Assembly (NCBI RefSeq): GCF_013112225.1
Contig: NZ_JABFHI010000005.1
Location: 1-64,000, forward strand
Reading direction: 5' to 3'
Source of the DNA: Vreelandella azerica
GTDB taxonomy: Bacteria; Pseudomonadota; Gammaproteobacteria; Pseudomonadales; Halomonadaceae
DNA: 64,000 nt
Shown here: piece after piece, positions 18,242 through 29,574 of the stretch
Position numbering within the stretch: the stretch's first letter is position 1
How the letters are laid out: every line of letters starts with the position of its first letter
The notes under the pieces: model-generated
Database searches by the model: none
Seen by the model: the letters and a program-made list of their open reading frames with translations, nothing else
What the model was told of the DNA's origin: nothing
Position numbers and translations under genes: made by a program

Positions 18242-20388
18242 ATGGATATCACGGACTTTTTTGACACCTTTTTTGAAGAAGCGGAAGAGCTGCTGGCCGA
18301 TATGGAGCAGCACTTGCTGGAACTGGATGTCGAAGATCCGGACAGCGAACAGCTTAATGCTATTTTCCGCGCTGCCCACTCAATCAAAGGTGGGGCAGGC
18401 ACCTTTGGGTTTACGGTACTGCAGAAGACCACGCATATTTTTGAAAACCTGCTGGATCACGCGCGTAAGGGGGAGCTGGCCCTGCGTGCCGACCTTGTTG
18501 ATACCTTCCTGGAGGCAAAAGACATCATGCACGATCAACTTAATGCCTACCGCAACGAGGAAGAGCCCAACCAGGAATCTTATGAACGTATCTGCCAGAC
18601 ATTGCAGCAGATTGCACTAGAGGAAATTGGCAAAGGCCTTGAAGCTGCCGAAGGTGCGCCGATTGCCAATGCGACCCCTTCTGCTGCTGAAAAATCTGCG
18701 TCTTCGTCGAGCGAAGCCGTCTCTGAGTCTAATCCTGAGCCCGCTCAAAGCGCGGGCAGTGACGGTGATTTGCTACAGGTGTCGTTGTTAAACGTCAGTG
18801 AAAAAGACCGTATTCTGCTGGCCGAAGAGCTTGAGCAGCTGGGCGAGATCCAGTCCCAGTCTGGAGATGAGAAGCGCTATGAAGTGATTCTCCAGGGCAA
18901 TACCAGCCCGGACGATATCGAAGCGGTAATGTGTTTTATCATCGAGCCAGAGCAGATCGAGATCAAGGTGCTGGATGCGTCACCCGCCGCCGACACGCCT
19001 GCGCCGCCCCCTCCGGCGCTAGAGCCTGCGGCCGAAAAAGCTCCGCCCACGCCTGAAAAAGCCCCGCCCGCTGCCGCAAAAACAGCGACCAAGCCGGCCG
19101 CTGATGCCAAGCCCAAGGCGAAAAAAGCTGCCTCTGAATCGTCCTCTATCCGCGTCTCGGTCGACAAAGTAGATCAGATCATCAACCTGGTTGGCGAGTT
19201 GATCATTACCCAGTCAATGCTTGACCAGACGGTCAGTGATCTGGCTGATCAATCGGTTGGCAACAGTTCACTGCAAAACGGTATGAGTCTTTTGCAGCGC
19301 AATGCCCGTGATCTGCAGGAAGCGGTGATGTCGATCCGCATGATTCCCATGGAATTCGTGTTCAGCCGTTTTCCCCGCGTGGTACGTGACACCGCTGGCA
19401 AATTGCAAAAAGATATAGAACTGGTCACCGAAGGCAAATCCACCGAGCTGGACAAAAGCCTGGTCGAACGGATTACCGACCCGCTCACCCACCTGGTGCG
19501 TAACAGCCTGGATCACGGCATCGAAATGCCCGATGAGCGCGAAGCCAAGGGCAAGCCGCGTACCGGCAAGCTGACCCTGGCGGCAAGGCATCAGGGGGCA
19601 ATATCCTGATCGAGGTAAAAGACGACGGGGCCGGCATGGACCGTGAAGTGCTGCTCAACAAGGCCCGCGAGAATGGTCTGAATGTGTCTGACACCATGAC
19701 CGATGAAGATGTCTGGCAGCTGATTTTTGCCCCGGGTTTTTCAACCGCCAAAGAGGTTACCGATGTATCCGGCCGCGGTGTCGGCATGGATGTGGTCAAG
19801 CGCAACATCCAGGGGATGGGCGGCCGGGTTGAGATCCAGTCCAAAAAAGGCGAAGGCACCAATACCCGTATCGTGCTGCCGCTGACGCTGGCCATTCTGG
19901 ATGGCATGTCGATCAAGGTGGGTCAGGAAACCTTTATTTTGCCGCTGTCCGCTGTGCTGGAGTCACTGCAACCTGCCAAGGAAGACATGTATGCCATGGC
20001 CGGTGATGACGTGGTACTGAAAGTGCGTGACGAATATCTGCCGGTGATCGCCATTCACGAAGTGCTGGATGTTGAAAACGCCATCACGGATCCGACCAAG
20101 AGCATCGCTGTGATCGTCCAGGGCGAAGGGCGCCGCTACGCCATGCTGGTGGATGAGCTGCTTGGCCAGCAGCAGGTGGTGGTCAAGAATCTTGAAGATA
20201 ACTACCGCAAGGTGCCAGGTATCTCTGCTGCGACCATTCTGGGCGATGGCAGCGTTGCCTTCATCCTGGACATTACCGGCCTGCATCGTTTAGGCCGGAA
20301 TAAAAAAGAAGCTGGCAAACAGGTTCAATCACCCCATTTTAAATCGACCCCCGCTGTTACATCGCAAAAGGAGGCTGAGTCGTCATGA
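18242..20388 (+). CDS. cheA: CheA, chemotaxis sensor histidine kinase (one frameshift)
   Basis: CheA phosphorylates CheY and CheB when driven by receptors. Domains in order: P1 with phospho-accepting His46 ([14 protein letters not shown]), CheY-binding P2, a Pro/Ala/Lys linker, dimerisation P3, P4 kinase with N box ([11 protein letters not shown]) and G box ([13 protein letters not shown]), and CheW-like P5. The frame breaks at GGGGG 19594-19598; one added base gives [17 protein letters not shown], the G1 box. ATG 18242 ([18 protein letters not shown]) is preferred to GTG 18230. The gene overlaps cheW by 4 bases. Confidence 0.95.
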
Positions 20389-20885
20389 GTCAGGCTAACA
20401 GTAGTGTAGTGCTTGCTGCCGCTGAGGCGGACAACCGTGAATTTCTGGTGTTCTCTCTGGGAGAAGAAGAGTACGCCATTGATATCCTCAAGGTGCAGGA
20501 AATCCGTGGCTATGAAAACGTCACCCGGATCGCCAATGCGCCGGACTTTATCAAGGGTGTGACCAACCTGCGTGGCGTGATCGTGCCGATTGTCGATCTG
20601 CGCATCAAATTCCATCTGGACAGCGTCGAGTACGGCGGGCAGACGGTGGTGATCGTCGTTAATGTCGCTGATCGCGTGGTCGGTATCGTTGTGGACGGCG
20701 TCTCGGATGTGATGACCCTGACGCCGGATCAGATTAAACCGGCGCCTGAGTTTGGCGTTACCCTGTCATCGGACTTTCTCAGTGGCCTGGGCAGTCTGGA
20801 AGACCGCATGCTGGTGCTGGTCGACATAGACAAACTGCTAACCAGTGAAGAAATGGCTCTGGTGGATACCACTCGCCAATCCTGA
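20385..20885 (+). CDS. cheW: CheW, chemotaxis coupling protein
   Basis: CheW links receptors to CheA. The 166-residue product is one CheW domain: [20 protein letters not shown] at the start, then [16 protein letters not shown] and [19 protein letters not shown]. It directly follows cheA with a 4-base overlap. Confidence 0.97.
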   Translation: MSQANSSVVLAAAEADNREFLVFSLGEEEYAIDILKVQEIRGYENVTRIANAPDFIKGVTNLRGVIVPIVDLRIKFHLDSVEYGGQTVVIVVNVADRVVGIVVDGVSDVMTLTPDQIKPAPEFGVTLSSDFLSGLGSLEDRMLVLVDIDKLLTSEEMALVDTTRQS

Positions 20886-21069
20886 TAATGGCCAGGGATT
20901 AACGCCATGGATGGCACTTTGGGTAGTGCTCGCAGAGAAGAGCATGGAGCGCTTGGGCATGGCAAAAAAATGTTAAAATGTGTTTAATGTTAATAATGAT
21001 GACGTTGAAAGAGGGCATTCAACGCAGATTTGCCAGGCCTGTGACTGACGCGACAATGGAGACGTGTTT

Positions 21070-21957
21070 TTGATCGAGCAACGAGAGGGAGTTGAGGCCA
21101 GCCAATGGTCTTCTGGCAACCAGATCGAACGTGATCTGGTGCTGACAGACGCTGATTTCAAACGTATCCGCGAACTCATCTATCAGCGGGCGGGCATCGT
21201 GCTAGCCGAACATAAGCGTGAAATGGTCTACAGTCGGCTGGCCAAGCGTTTGCGTCACCATGGCCTGACACGTTTCAGCGACTACCTTCAGCGCCTTGAG
21301 CGCCAGCCCGATGCGCGCGAGTGGGAGGCCTTTACCAATGCGCTGACCACTAACCTGACCGCTTTTTTCCGCGAAGCGCATCACTTCCCATTGCTGGCGG
21401 AGCATATCAGACACAAGACGGGGCCAGTATCGATCTGGTGTGCGGCGGCTTCTACTGGGGAAGAGCCCTATTCGTTGGCCATGACCCTCTTGGAAACCCT
21501 TGGCCCCAAGGCCAGTCAGTCGCGCATCGTGGCTACCGATATCGATACAGAAGCCCTGCAAAAGGCACGTAGCGGCGTCTACCCCCTTGAGCAGGTGCGC
21601 AAGATAGATGAAGTACGCGTCAAGCGCTTCTTCCATAAGGGCACCGGTAAGCGCATTGGGTTAGCCAGAATCCGCCCTGAAGTTTCCGAGCTGGTCGCGT
21701 TTTCTGCCTTGAACCTGCTGGCGCCGCAATGGCCAATCAAAGGGCCTTTTGATGCCATTTTCTGCCGCAACATCATGATCTATTTCGATAAAGAGACGCA
21801 GGCAAAGATTCTCAAGCGGTTTGCACCGCTGTTGAAGTCGGATGGCCTGCTATTTGCCGGACATTCGGAAAACTTCTCGTATATCAGCAACGAGTTCAAA
21901 TTGCGTGGGCAGACGGTTTACACCCTGGCGCCCCATCATCGCTCGTCTGGCAACTAG
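21070..21957 (+). CDS. cheR: CheR, chemoreceptor glutamate methyltransferase
   Basis: CheR transfers methyl groups from S-adenosylmethionine to receptor glutamates. Seen are the N-terminal helical domain, [15 protein letters not shown], the SAM-binding [18 protein letters not shown] and the conserved [14 protein letters not shown] 21070 is 8 bases from GGAG at 21058-21061; GTG 21064 in the same frame is only 2 bases away, so the TTG is preferred, though not certain. The receptor just downstream of cheB ends in a CheR-docking pentapeptide. Confidence 0.95.
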   Translation: MIEQREGVEASQWSSGNQIERDLVLTDADFKRIRELIYQRAGIVLAEHKREMVYSRLAKRLRHHGLTRFSDYLQRLERQPDAREWEAFTNALTTNLTAFFREAHHFPLLAEHIRHKTGPVSIWCAAASTGEEPYSLAMTLLETLGPKASQSRIVATDIDTEALQKARSGVYPLEQVRKIDEVRVKRFFHKGTGKRIGLARIRPEVSELVAFSALNLLAPQWPIKGPFDAIFCRNIMIYFDKETQAKILKRFAPLLKSDGLLFAGHSENFSYISNEFKLRGQTVYTLAPHHRSSGN

Positions 21958-22010
21958 CCAAAGGTACTTGTCGCCAAAGGTACCTGGCCAACAACGACAG
22001 GAGGCGTGCA

Positions 22011-23075
22011 TTGAGCGCATCTAAAATAAAAGTGTTATGCGTCGACGACTCGGCACTGATTCGCGATCTACTGACAGAAATCATCAACTCTCAGCCGGAT
22101 ATGGAAGTCGTGGCGGTTGCCCCAGACCCGATTGCCGCACGAGACCTGATCAAACAGCATAATCCTGACGTCTTGACCCTGGACGTTGAAATGCCGCGTA
22201 TGGATGGCCTGGATTTCCTTGAACGCCTGATGCGCCTGCGTCCCATGCCGGTGCTGATGGTGTCCTCGCTGACCCAGGCAGGCTCCGAGATCACCCTACG
22301 GGCGTTAGAGCTTGGAGCGCTGGATTTTGTTGCCAAGCCCAGCCTGGGTATTCGCAACGGCATGATGGAATACGCCAATGAGATCGCTGAAAAACTGCGT
22401 GCCGCTGCGCGCTCAAGGCCCCGTCAGGCGCTGCCCAAAAAGAATGCTCCAGCACGTAAAGAGCTGGCCGCACCGCTGACCTCCAGTGAAAAGCTGATCA
22501 TCATAGGCGCGTCGACCGGCGGCACCGAAGCGATCCGCTCAGTGCTGGAGCCATTGCCTGCCAATGCGCCGGCGATTCTGATCACCCAGCATATGCCTGG
22601 TGGCTTTACCCGCTCGTTTGCTGAACGTCTTGATCGGCTGTGCCGTATTTCGGTGAAAGAAGTGACCGATGGCGAGCGTGTACTGCCCGGGCACGCCTAT
22701 ATCGCCCCGGGGGATCAGCACCTTGAGCTGGCGCGCAGCGGGGCCAACTATGTGGCCCGGTTAAACACCGGTCCGCCGGTTAACCGCCATCGCCCCTCGG
22801 TGGATGTGCTGTTTCATTCTGCGGCCCAGCATGCCGGTAAAAATGCCGTGGGTGTGATTCTTACCGGCATGGGCAAGGACGGTGCCAAGGGCCTACTGGA
22901 AATGCGTGAGGCCGGTGCGGCGACGATTGCCCAGAATGAAGAAACCTGCGTGGTGTTCGGTATGCCACGGGAAGCTATCGCCATGGGCGGCGCCACTGAA
23001 GTGGCCGCCCTGGACGATATTCCTGGCCGAATGATGTCGCTGGTAGCGGCGTCTGGCCGCGCCCAGCGGGTCTGA
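22011..23075 (+). CDS. cheB: CheB, receptor methylesterase/deamidase
   Basis: CheB removes receptor methyl groups when phosphorylated by CheA. The N-terminal receiver has the acidic pair ([11 protein letters not shown]), phospho-Asp in [11 protein letters not shown] and the conserved Lys (FVAKPS). The C-terminal esterase triad is readable: Ser in GASTGGT, His in TQHMPGGF and Asp in GMGKDGAKG. The start is TTG 22011, strongly supported by AGGAGG 7 bases upstream and by the conserved [13 protein letters not shown] position. Confidence 0.96.
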   Translation: MSASKIKVLCVDDSALIRDLLTEIINSQPDMEVVAVAPDPIAARDLIKQHNPDVLTLDVEMPRMDGLDFLERLMRLRPMPVLMVSSLTQAGSEITLRALELGALDFVAKPSLGIRNGMMEYANEIAEKLRAAARSRPRQALPKKNAPARKELAAPLTSSEKLIIIGASTGGTEAIRSVLEPLPANAPAILITQHMPGGFTRSFAERLDRLCRISVKEVTDGERVLPGHAYIAPGDQHLELARSGANYVARLNTGPPVNRHRPSVDVLFHSAAQHAGKNAVGVILTGMGKDGAKGLLEMREAGAATIAQNEETCVVFGMPREAIAMGGATEVAALDDIPGRMMSLVAASGRAQRV

Positions 23076-23136
23076 TCATCACTTGCCATTTACCGGGCCG
23101 CTGATAACACACGCCTGCTGACCAAGGAAACACGCT

Positions 23137-24831
23137 ATGAGCCGCCTACTGCGCAACGTATCGCTGAACGTCTCCATTCTCGTCGCGCTTGTTCTGCTGA
23201 CCCTGGCGATTGCTGCTAACGTGGTGATTTTTACCCTTGCCGATAGGGCAACCAACCGCACACTGCACACCTTGGAAGCAATTAACATCGACCAGCTCAA
23301 TGAAATCAATCGCGCCGATGCCCTGTGGAGCGGTGCCATGGTGGAGCTAGAGGCCGCCTCCAACGATTTCATGTTAGGCCGCCGTGAGCAGGCAGACCAG
23401 CGCCTGGTCGCCGTCGCTGATCAGCTGGAGCGTGCGCAAGCGCGCTTTGAAAACTTTGCCTCAGTAGCGCGCACCGATCAAGGCGAAGCGCTTGGCGCCC
23501 GGGTTGAGACAACCTTCGCGGGGAGTATGGAGATTGCTCGCCAGCAGTTGACGGCATTGAATGATATGCGCACCACCCAGTTCAACGAGTTGCGCAACGA
23601 GCTTGCCACTGTGGGTGCCCAGCAAGAGGCCGCGCTGGATGAATTTGTTGACTACGCCACCCTGCGTGGCCAACAGCTGCAGCAGGAACTCAACGACATC
23701 AGCCGCTTTTATTCAATTATCGAGTGGGTGATTCTGGGGCTGTCGATTCTACTGGTGATCCTTATCTATGCCAGCCTGAGGGCGATTGTATTGCGTCCGT
23801 TGAACCACGCCGCTGAAGCGCTGGATGCGATTGCCAATGCTGACCTGACCCAAACGCTGCCGGAAGGGGGCAACAATGAAATTGGTCGTTTGCTGACGGC
23901 GATGGGGCGTATGCAAGCAAGCCTTAATGACATTGTGTCCAAGGTGAGAGAAGGCAGCCAGGAGATTTATCACGGCACCCGCGAAATCGCCAGCGGCAAC
24001 GCTGACCTCTCATCGCGTACCGAGCAACAGGCCGCCTCCATCCAGGAAACCGCCGCCAGCATGGAAGAGATGACCGCCACGGTGAAGCAGAATGCCGACA
24101 ACGCCCGCCAGGCCAGCACGCTGGCAGCAGATGCTTCAAGTACGGCAGAGCGTGGCGGTGAGGTAGTTGAGCAGGTGGTCAACACCATGCACGGTATTTC
24201 CACCAGTTCGCAGAAAGTAGCGGATATTACCGGGGTGATCGACTCGATTGCCTTCCAGACCAATATTCTTGCTCTGAACGCCTCGGTGGAAGCTGCGCGT
24301 GCAGGAGAGCAAGGCCGTGGCTTTGCCGTGGTCGCGGGTGAAGTACGCAACCTGGCCAGCCGCAGCGCCGATGCGGCCAAAGAGATCAAGGGGCTGATTG
24401 AAAGTTCGGTGGCACAGATCAACGAAGGCTCTGTGCTGGTGGAGCAGGCGGGCGCCACCATGACAGAGGTCGTGACCTCGGTGCGCCGGGTCACCGACAT
24501 CATGGATGAAATTTCGGCCGCCTCTCAAGAACAGAGTGACGGTATTGAGCAGGTCAGCCAGGCGGTAGGCCAGATGGATCAGGTCACCCAGCAGAACGCC
24601 GCACTGGTGCAACAGGCCTCGGCGGCAGCGGCCTCGCTGGAAGAGCAGGCGAACCGTCTGGAGCAGGCGGTTGCGGTCTTCCAGCTGTTGGGTGCCAAAC
24701 AGGCAGCGCCTGCCTTGGCGTCACCGACGCCAGCCCACTCCACGCAGGCAGCAACATCGCTGCGGCGTCCTGCCAGCCAGACCCGCAGTACCCACGAGAC
24801 CTCTGCTCAGGATGACTGGGAGGAATTTTGA
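23137..24831 (+). CDS. Methyl-accepting chemotaxis protein with CheR-docking tail
   Basis: The 564-residue receptor has a membrane helix (about 12-34), a periplasmic helical ligand-binding domain, a second helix (about 192-212), HAMP, and the conserved signalling hairpin with [20 protein letters not shown]. The last five residues are DWEEF, fitting the tether pentapeptide that recruits CheR in high-abundance receptors such as Tar and Tsr. The sensory domain gives no ligand clue. It is embedded between cheB and cheY, so it is a core receptor of this pathway. Confidence 0.93.
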   Translation: MSRLLRNVSLNVSILVALVLLTLAIAANVVIFTLADRATNRTLHTLEAINIDQLNEINRADALWSGAMVELEAASNDFMLGRREQADQRLVAVADQLERAQARFENFASVARTDQGEALGARVETTFAGSMEIARQQLTALNDMRTTQFNELRNELATVGAQQEAALDEFVDYATLRGQQLQQELNDISRFYSIIEWVILGLSILLVILIYASLRAIVLRPLNHAAEALDAIANADLTQTLPEGGNNEIGRLLTAMGRMQASLNDIVSKVREGSQEIYHGTREIASGNADLSSRTEQQAASIQETAASMEEMTATVKQNADNARQASTLAADASSTAERGGEVVEQVVNTMHGISTSSQKVADITGVIDSIAFQTNILALNASVEAARAGEQGRGFAVVAGEVRNLASRSADAAKEIKGLIESSVAQINEGSVLVEQAGATMTEVVTSVRRVTDIMDEISAASQEQSDGIEQVSQAVGQMDQVTQQNAALVQQASAAAASLEEQANRLEQAVAVFQLLGAKQAAPALASPTPAHSTQAATSLRRPASQTRSTHETSAQDDWEEF

Positions 24832-24865
24832 TAGGTGCGTACTTTCTGGCTTATGTGTCCTTTGA

Positions 24866-24889
24866 AAAGCAGGCTTAACTGCCTGCTTT
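24866..24889 (+). terminator. Stem-loop after the receptor gene, possible terminator
   Basis: AAAGCAGGC and GCCTGCTTT form a perfect 9-bp stem around a TTAACT loop, 35 bases after the receptor stop. The following bases are T-rich but interrupted (acaatgtttt), so termination may be partial, allowing some read-through into cheY-cheZ. Confidence 0.55.
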
Positions 24890-25002
24890 ACAATGTTTTA
24901 AAATAAGATGATGGCGATATACTTGTTGGCTGGTCGTGATAAAGCGTCGCCATCATCAAACGAACCGTTAATAACACCGCAAGATCTGAGTGAGGATAAC
25001 CA

Positions 25003-25392
25003 ATGGCAGACAAGAACATGAGCTTTCTGGTGGTTGACGACTTTCCGACCATGCGCCGGATTGTCCGCAGCCTGCTCAAAGAGCTCGGTTTTACCAATGT
25101 AGAGGAGGCCGAAGACGGCCAGGATGCGCTCAACAAGCTGCGTGCGGGCAAGTTTGAATTCGTGGTATCGGATTGGAATATGCCCAACCTGGATGGCTTG
25201 GAGATGCTCAAGGAAATTCGTCAGGACGATGCGCTGAAAGAATTGCCAGTGCTGATGGTGACGGCAGAAGCCAAGAAGGAAAACATCATTGCCGCCGCGC
25301 AAGCGGGCGCCAGTGGTTACGTCGTCAAGCCGTTCACGGCCGCCACCCTCGAAGAAAAGCTGAACAAGATCTTCGACAAGATGGGCAAATAA
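25003..25392 (+). CDS. cheY: CheY, chemotaxis response regulator
   Basis: CheY carries the phosphoryl signal from CheA to FliM. The 129-residue single receiver domain shows the acidic pair ([12 protein letters not shown]), phospho-Asp in [10 protein letters not shown], the conserved Thr/Ala switch in VTAEA, and Lys in VVKPF. It is very close in pattern to E. coli CheY, including the C-terminal [10 protein letters not shown]. cheZ follows 45 bases later. Confidence 0.98.
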   Translation: MADKNMSFLVVDDFPTMRRIVRSLLKELGFTNVEEAEDGQDALNKLRAGKFEFVVSDWNMPNLDGLEMLKEIRQDDALKELPVLMVTAEAKKENIIAAAQAGASGYVVKPFTAATLEEKLNKIFDKMGK

Positions 25393-25437
25393 AGCGGTGA
25401 GGGTGCTAAGGCGCCTGAATAATGAGGAGATAACATA

Positions 25438-26133
25438 ATGCGTCAGAATGAGCAGGATGATTCTGCCCAGCTGTCCGAAGAGGCCGCCGAAGACCTGATC
25501 CAACGTATTGGCAAGCTGACACGCATGCTGCGTGAAAACATGCGGGAGCTGGGCCTCGATAAAGAAATTGAGAAGGCAGCGGAAGCAATTCCCGACGCCC
25601 GTGACCGTCTGCATTACGTCGCGGCCATGACCGAGCAGGCAGCCGAACGTGCCCTCAACGCGATTGACCGGGCCCAGCCCATGCAGGACCAGCTGACCGA
25701 ACGCGCTGAAGCGCTGGACAAGCGCTGGACGGAGTGGTTTGAGGCTCCTCAGGAGCTGGATGACGCCAAGCGGCTGGTCAAGGAGACCCGCCAGTATCTG
25801 AGTGACGTACCGGATATGACCTCCGCTACCAGCAAGGAACTGCTGGAAATCATGATGGCCCAGGATTTTCAGGATCTGACCGGCCAGGTGATCAAGAAGA
25901 TGATGGACGTGATCCGTGAGATTGAACATCAGCTGGTGCAGGTGCTGATTGATAACGTGCCGGAAGCGCAGGCACGCCAATCCATGCAGCGTAAGGCCGA
26001 AGACCAGTGGAAAAATGAAAACGCACGGCGTAACGAAGAATTGCTCAACGGCCCGCAGGTTAAGCAGGACGAACCTGATGTGGTCTCCGGGCAGGATCAG
26101 GTCGACGACCTTCTGGACGAGCTGGGTTTCTGA
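25438..26133 (+). CDS. cheZ: CheZ, CheY phosphatase
   Basis: CheZ speeds dephosphorylation of CheY. The 231-residue protein is largely helical; the active-site stretch [20 protein letters not shown] holds the catalytic glutamine, and the C-terminal [10 protein letters not shown] is the CheY-binding amphipathic tail. The length is a little above the E. coli protein. Confidence 0.96.
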   Translation: MRQNEQDDSAQLSEEAAEDLIQRIGKLTRMLRENMRELGLDKEIEKAAEAIPDARDRLHYVAAMTEQAAERALNAIDRAQPMQDQLTERAEALDKRWTEWFEAPQELDDAKRLVKETRQYLSDVPDMTSATSKELLEIMMAQDFQDLTGQVIKKMMDVIREIEHQLVQVLIDNVPEAQARQSMQRKAEDQWKNENARRNEELLNGPQVKQDEPDVVSGQDQVDDLLDELGF

Positions 26134-26170
26134 TTGCCAGTAAGGTACGGATTTAATGGTTGTCCGGCTT

Positions 26171-26192
26171 CAACCGCCCAACAGGGCGGTTG
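26171..26192. repeat. Perfect 9-bp stem-loop between cheZ and flhB
   Basis: CAACCGCCC and GGGCGGTTG flank an AACA loop. No U-run follows on either strand, so it is not a standard intrinsic terminator. It could be a processing or pausing site between the che and flh transcription units. Confidence 0.45.
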
Positions 26193-26268
26193 AGTGCGTC
26201 TTGAACAGGCATTGAAACCTTGACGGTAGTGGCCGGTTTCCCATTGCAGCAAGCTGGACAGAGAGTTT

Positions 26269-27426
26269 ATGGCTGAAAGCGATAGCGACGACGAAAAAAC
26301 CGAAGAGGCCACACCGCGACGCGAGGAAAAAGCCCGAGAAGAAGGCCAGGTACCCCGATCACGGGAGCTGACCACTTTTTTGATGCTGTTAGGCGGCGTT
26401 ATCGGGCTTTGGGCAATGGGTATGATGATCTATGACCAGTTGGGTCTGGTCATGGACCAGGCCTTCGGGTTTGAGCGTCGTGAAGCCATGGAAACCCTGC
26501 ATGCTGGTCAATGCGCTGGATATTGGTGAGCGCACCCTCTACGCCATCATGCCCTTGTTTTTGCTGTTGACGGTGATTGCCATGGTCTCGCCGGCACTGC
26601 TGGGTGGCTGGCTGATCTCCGCCAAATCCATGCAGCCCAAGCTTTCCAAGCTGAATCCGTTCAAGGGTCTGAAGCGGATGTTTTCCAGTCAGGCGCTGAT
26701 TGAACTGTCCAAGGCGCTGGCCAAATCAGTGCTGGTAGGCGGTGTGAGTGCGGCCTTTCTGTATCTCAATATAGGCAAGTTTCTGGCCCTGATGACCCAG
26801 CCCATCCAGCAGGCCCTGGCCAATACCCTGACCATGGCCGCCCAGGCGGCGGGTTTGATGGTGCTGACGCTGATTGTGGTCATCCTGATTGATGTGCCTT
26901 TCCAGCTTTACAGCCATGCCAAAAAGCTGCGTATGAGCAAGGAAGAAGTCAAACGCGAGCATAAGGAGTCTGAAGGCGACCCTCAGCTCAAGGCGCGCAT
27001 TCGTCAACAGCAGCAGGCAATGTCACGGGGGCGGATGATGAGCAAGGTACCGGATGCCGATGTGATTATTACCAACCCGACCCACTACGCCATTGCCCTG
27101 GAGTATCAGGAAGGCAGCATGGGCGCCCCCGGGTGGTTGCCAAAGGCGCCGATGCGGTGGCGATGCGCATCCGTGAAGTGGCGCAGGAAGCCGGTGTGCC
27201 GCACCTTGAAGCCCCGCCGCTGGCGCGGGCGCTGTATCACCACGTTGATCTGGATAGCGAAGTGCCTGCCCAGCTTTATACCGCAGTGGCCGAAGTTATG
27301 GCCTGGGCCTATCGCCTGAAAAATATCGCAAAGGAGGGAGGCGACGTGCCCCCGACGCCCGATAACCTGCCGGTGCCACCGGAAATGGAGAGCCGCGATT
27401 CACGCGGCAATGAGACACCGTTATGA
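26269..27426 (+). CDS. flhB: FlhB, export gate and substrate-specificity switch (two frameshifts)
   Basis: FlhB is the four-helix export gate protein that cleaves itself at NPTH to switch export from hook to filament. The N-terminal EKTEEATPRREEKAREEGQV, the membrane part, the cleavage motif TNPTHYAIAL and the cytoplasmic domain are all present over about 385 residues. The frame shifts near 26494-26500 (net one base too many or two too few) and at CCCCC 27126-27130, where one added base gives MGAPRVVAKGADAVA. It overlaps flhA by 4 bases. Confidence 0.94.
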
Positions 27427-29504
27427 AAGGCTTAGGCCAACTGATCAATCAGCGTGACTGGATGGGCGACGTGCGCATGAAGCTGCTCGCCGGTCCCATC
27501 CTGATCATCATGATTCTGGGCATGATGATTCTGCCGCTGCCGCCTTTCGCCCTGGATCTGTTATTCACGTTCAATATCGCCCTGGCGGTCATGGTGCTGC
27601 TGGTCAGTATGTTTACCCAGAAACCGCTGGATTTCGCGGCGTTTCCAGCGGTATTGCTGTTTACCACTCTGTTGCGCCTCTCGCTGAATGTGGCCTCTAC
27701 CCGGGTGGTGCTGATGAACGGCCATGAAGGTGGCGACGCAGCGGGCAAGGTGATTGAGGCCTTTGGTACCTTTCTGGTTGGCGGTAACTTTGCCGTTGGC
27801 CTGGTGGTGTTCCTGATTCTGGTGGTGATCAACTTCATGGTTATTACCAAGGGCGCCGGGCGTATCGCCGAAGTCGGTGCCCGCTTCATGCTTGATGCCA
27901 TGCCGGGCAAGCAGATGGCGATTGACGCCGACCTCAACGCCGGGCTGATCGGGGAAGAAGATGCCAAGCAACGACGCGCCGAGGTGGCTCAGGAAGCTGA
28001 TTTCTACGGCTCCATGGACGGTGCCAGCAAGTTCGTGCGCGGGGATGCCATGGCCGGGCTGGTGATCATGGTGGTCAATATCATCGGTGGCCTTTTGATC
28101 GGCATGATGCAGCACGGTATGAGCTTTGCCGATGCGGGCGAGACTTACACGCTGTTGACCATTGGCGATGGCCTGGTCGCACAGATTCCGGCCTTGGTCA
28201 TTTCCACCGCCGCCGGTGTCACGGTGTCACGGGTCAACACCGATCAGGATGTTGGCCAGCAGATGATCAGCCAGCTGTTTATCAACCCTCAAGTGTTGAT
28301 TCTGGCCGCTGCGGTGATGGGCCTTCTTGGTATGGTGCCCGGGATGCCCAATCTGGTCTTCCTGATTTTCACTACTCTGCTGGGCGCCCTGGCCTGGTAC
28401 CTGATCCGCCAGAAGAACCAGCTGCTGGTGCGCCAGGACATTGCCGAGGCCCCGGCGCCGGTTCAGGAAGCGCCGGAGGCCAGCTGGGAGGATGTCCAGC
28501 TGGTGGATACTCTGGGCCTTGAAGTGGGCCATCGGCTGATTCCACTGGTGGATTCACGCCAGAAAGGCGAGCTGTTAGGGCGAATCAAGAGCGTTCGCAA
28601 GAAGTTTGCACAGGAAGTCGGCTTTTTGCCGCCTGTCGTGCATATCCGCGATAATCTGGAGCTTGCGCCCAACAGCTATGTGCTGACCATGAAAGGCGCT
28701 GAAATCGGCCGTGCCGAAGCCCATCCCGGCAAATGGCTGGCGATTGATCCCGGTCAGGTATCCGGCGAGCTGCAGGGCGCACCGACCAAGGACCCGGCCT
28801 TTGGCCTGCCAGCGGTATGGATCGACAGCAACCAGCGCGAGCATGCCCAGGTGTATGGCTATACGGTCGTTGATGCCAGTACGGTCATTGCCACGCATCT
28901 GAACCACCTGTTGCATCGTCATTCACCGGAAATGCTTGGCCGTGCTGAGGTGCAAAAACTGCTCGACAAGCTGAGCGGCGACCAGAAATCGCTGGTCGAA
29001 GAAGTGGTGCCCAAAGCGATTTCGCTGACGGTATTGCAGCGCATCCTGCAGAACCTGCTGGATGAAGACGTCTCGATTCGCGATCTGCGCACCATTTTGG
29101 ATACCTTGGCGGAATACGCTCCCCAGCAGCAGGATGCCAACGAGCTATCAGCGCTGGTGCGGATAGCCCTGGGCCGTGCGATTACCCAACATTGGTTTGC
29201 TGGTCAGGACGTGCTCAATGTCATGGGCCTGGATGCCCAGCTTGAGCAAGTGCTGTTGCAGGCAATGAACGGTAACGGTGCCCTGGAACCCGGCCTGGCG
29301 GATACCCTGATGTCCCAGGCTGAGCAGGCGCTGGAGCGCCAGGAAGCTGCCGGTGAACCGCTAGTACTGGTGGTTCAGCATAGCCTGCGTGCCGTATTGG
29401 CACGCTTTTTACGCCGCCGGATGCGCCACCTGGTGGTGATGTCCCAGGCCGAAATTCCCGATGACCGCACCCTGCGCGTTGTCACGCTGGTCGGCGGGCG
29501 ATAG
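27423..29504 (+). CDS. flhA: FlhA, flagellar export gate protein
   Basis: FlhA forms the nonameric export ring below the gate. The 693-residue protein is intact, with about eight membrane helices in residues 20-325, the conserved FHIPEP-family stretch NVASTRVVLMNGHEGGDAAG and a cytoplasmic C-terminal domain that docks chaperones. Length is normal. Confidence 0.97.
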   Translation: MKGLGQLINQRDWMGDVRMKLLAGPILIIMILGMMILPLPPFALDLLFTFNIALAVMVLLVSMFTQKPLDFAAFPAVLLFTTLLRLSLNVASTRVVLMNGHEGGDAAGKVIEAFGTFLVGGNFAVGLVVFLILVVINFMVITKGAGRIAEVGARFMLDAMPGKQMAIDADLNAGLIGEEDAKQRRAEVAQEADFYGSMDGASKFVRGDAMAGLVIMVVNIIGGLLIGMMQHGMSFADAGETYTLLTIGDGLVAQIPALVISTAAGVTVSRVNTDQDVGQQMISQLFINPQVLILAAAVMGLLGMVPGMPNLVFLIFTTLLGALAWYLIRQKNQLLVRQDIAEAPAPVQEAPEASWEDVQLVDTLGLEVGHRLIPLVDSRQKGELLGRIKSVRKKFAQEVGFLPPVVHIRDNLELAPNSYVLTMKGAEIGRAEAHPGKWLAIDPGQVSGELQGAPTKDPAFGLPAVWIDSNQREHAQVYGYTVVDASTVIATHLNHLLHRHSPEMLGRAEVQKLLDKLSGDQKSLVEEVVPKAISLTVLQRILQNLLDEDVSIRDLRTILDTLAEYAPQQQDANELSALVRIALGRAITQHWFAGQDVLNVMGLDAQLEQVLLQAMNGNGALEPGLADTLMSQAEQALERQEAAGEPLVLVVQHSLRAVLARFLRRRMRHLVVMSQAEIPDDRTLRVVTLVGGR

Positions 29505-29574
29505 TCATGCGGCCAGCAGCCTGAACGAGTGAGCACGTATCTCCACTTTTGAACCAAAGGGCAGAGGGTGAAAC

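Noticed and set aside
19610..20388. Second half of cheA as a separate gene
   Set aside because: It starts inside the kinase domain and joins the first half by one base in GGGGG 19594-19598.
24913..24920. GGCGATAT resembling a sigma-28 -10 element before cheY
   Set aside because: The -35 position (tgttttaa) does not match and no alternative spacing works.
24898..25980. 360-residue open frame on the minus strand over cheY and cheZ
   Set aside because: It is a shadow of two certain genes, with His/Leu/Gln-rich composition and no domain.
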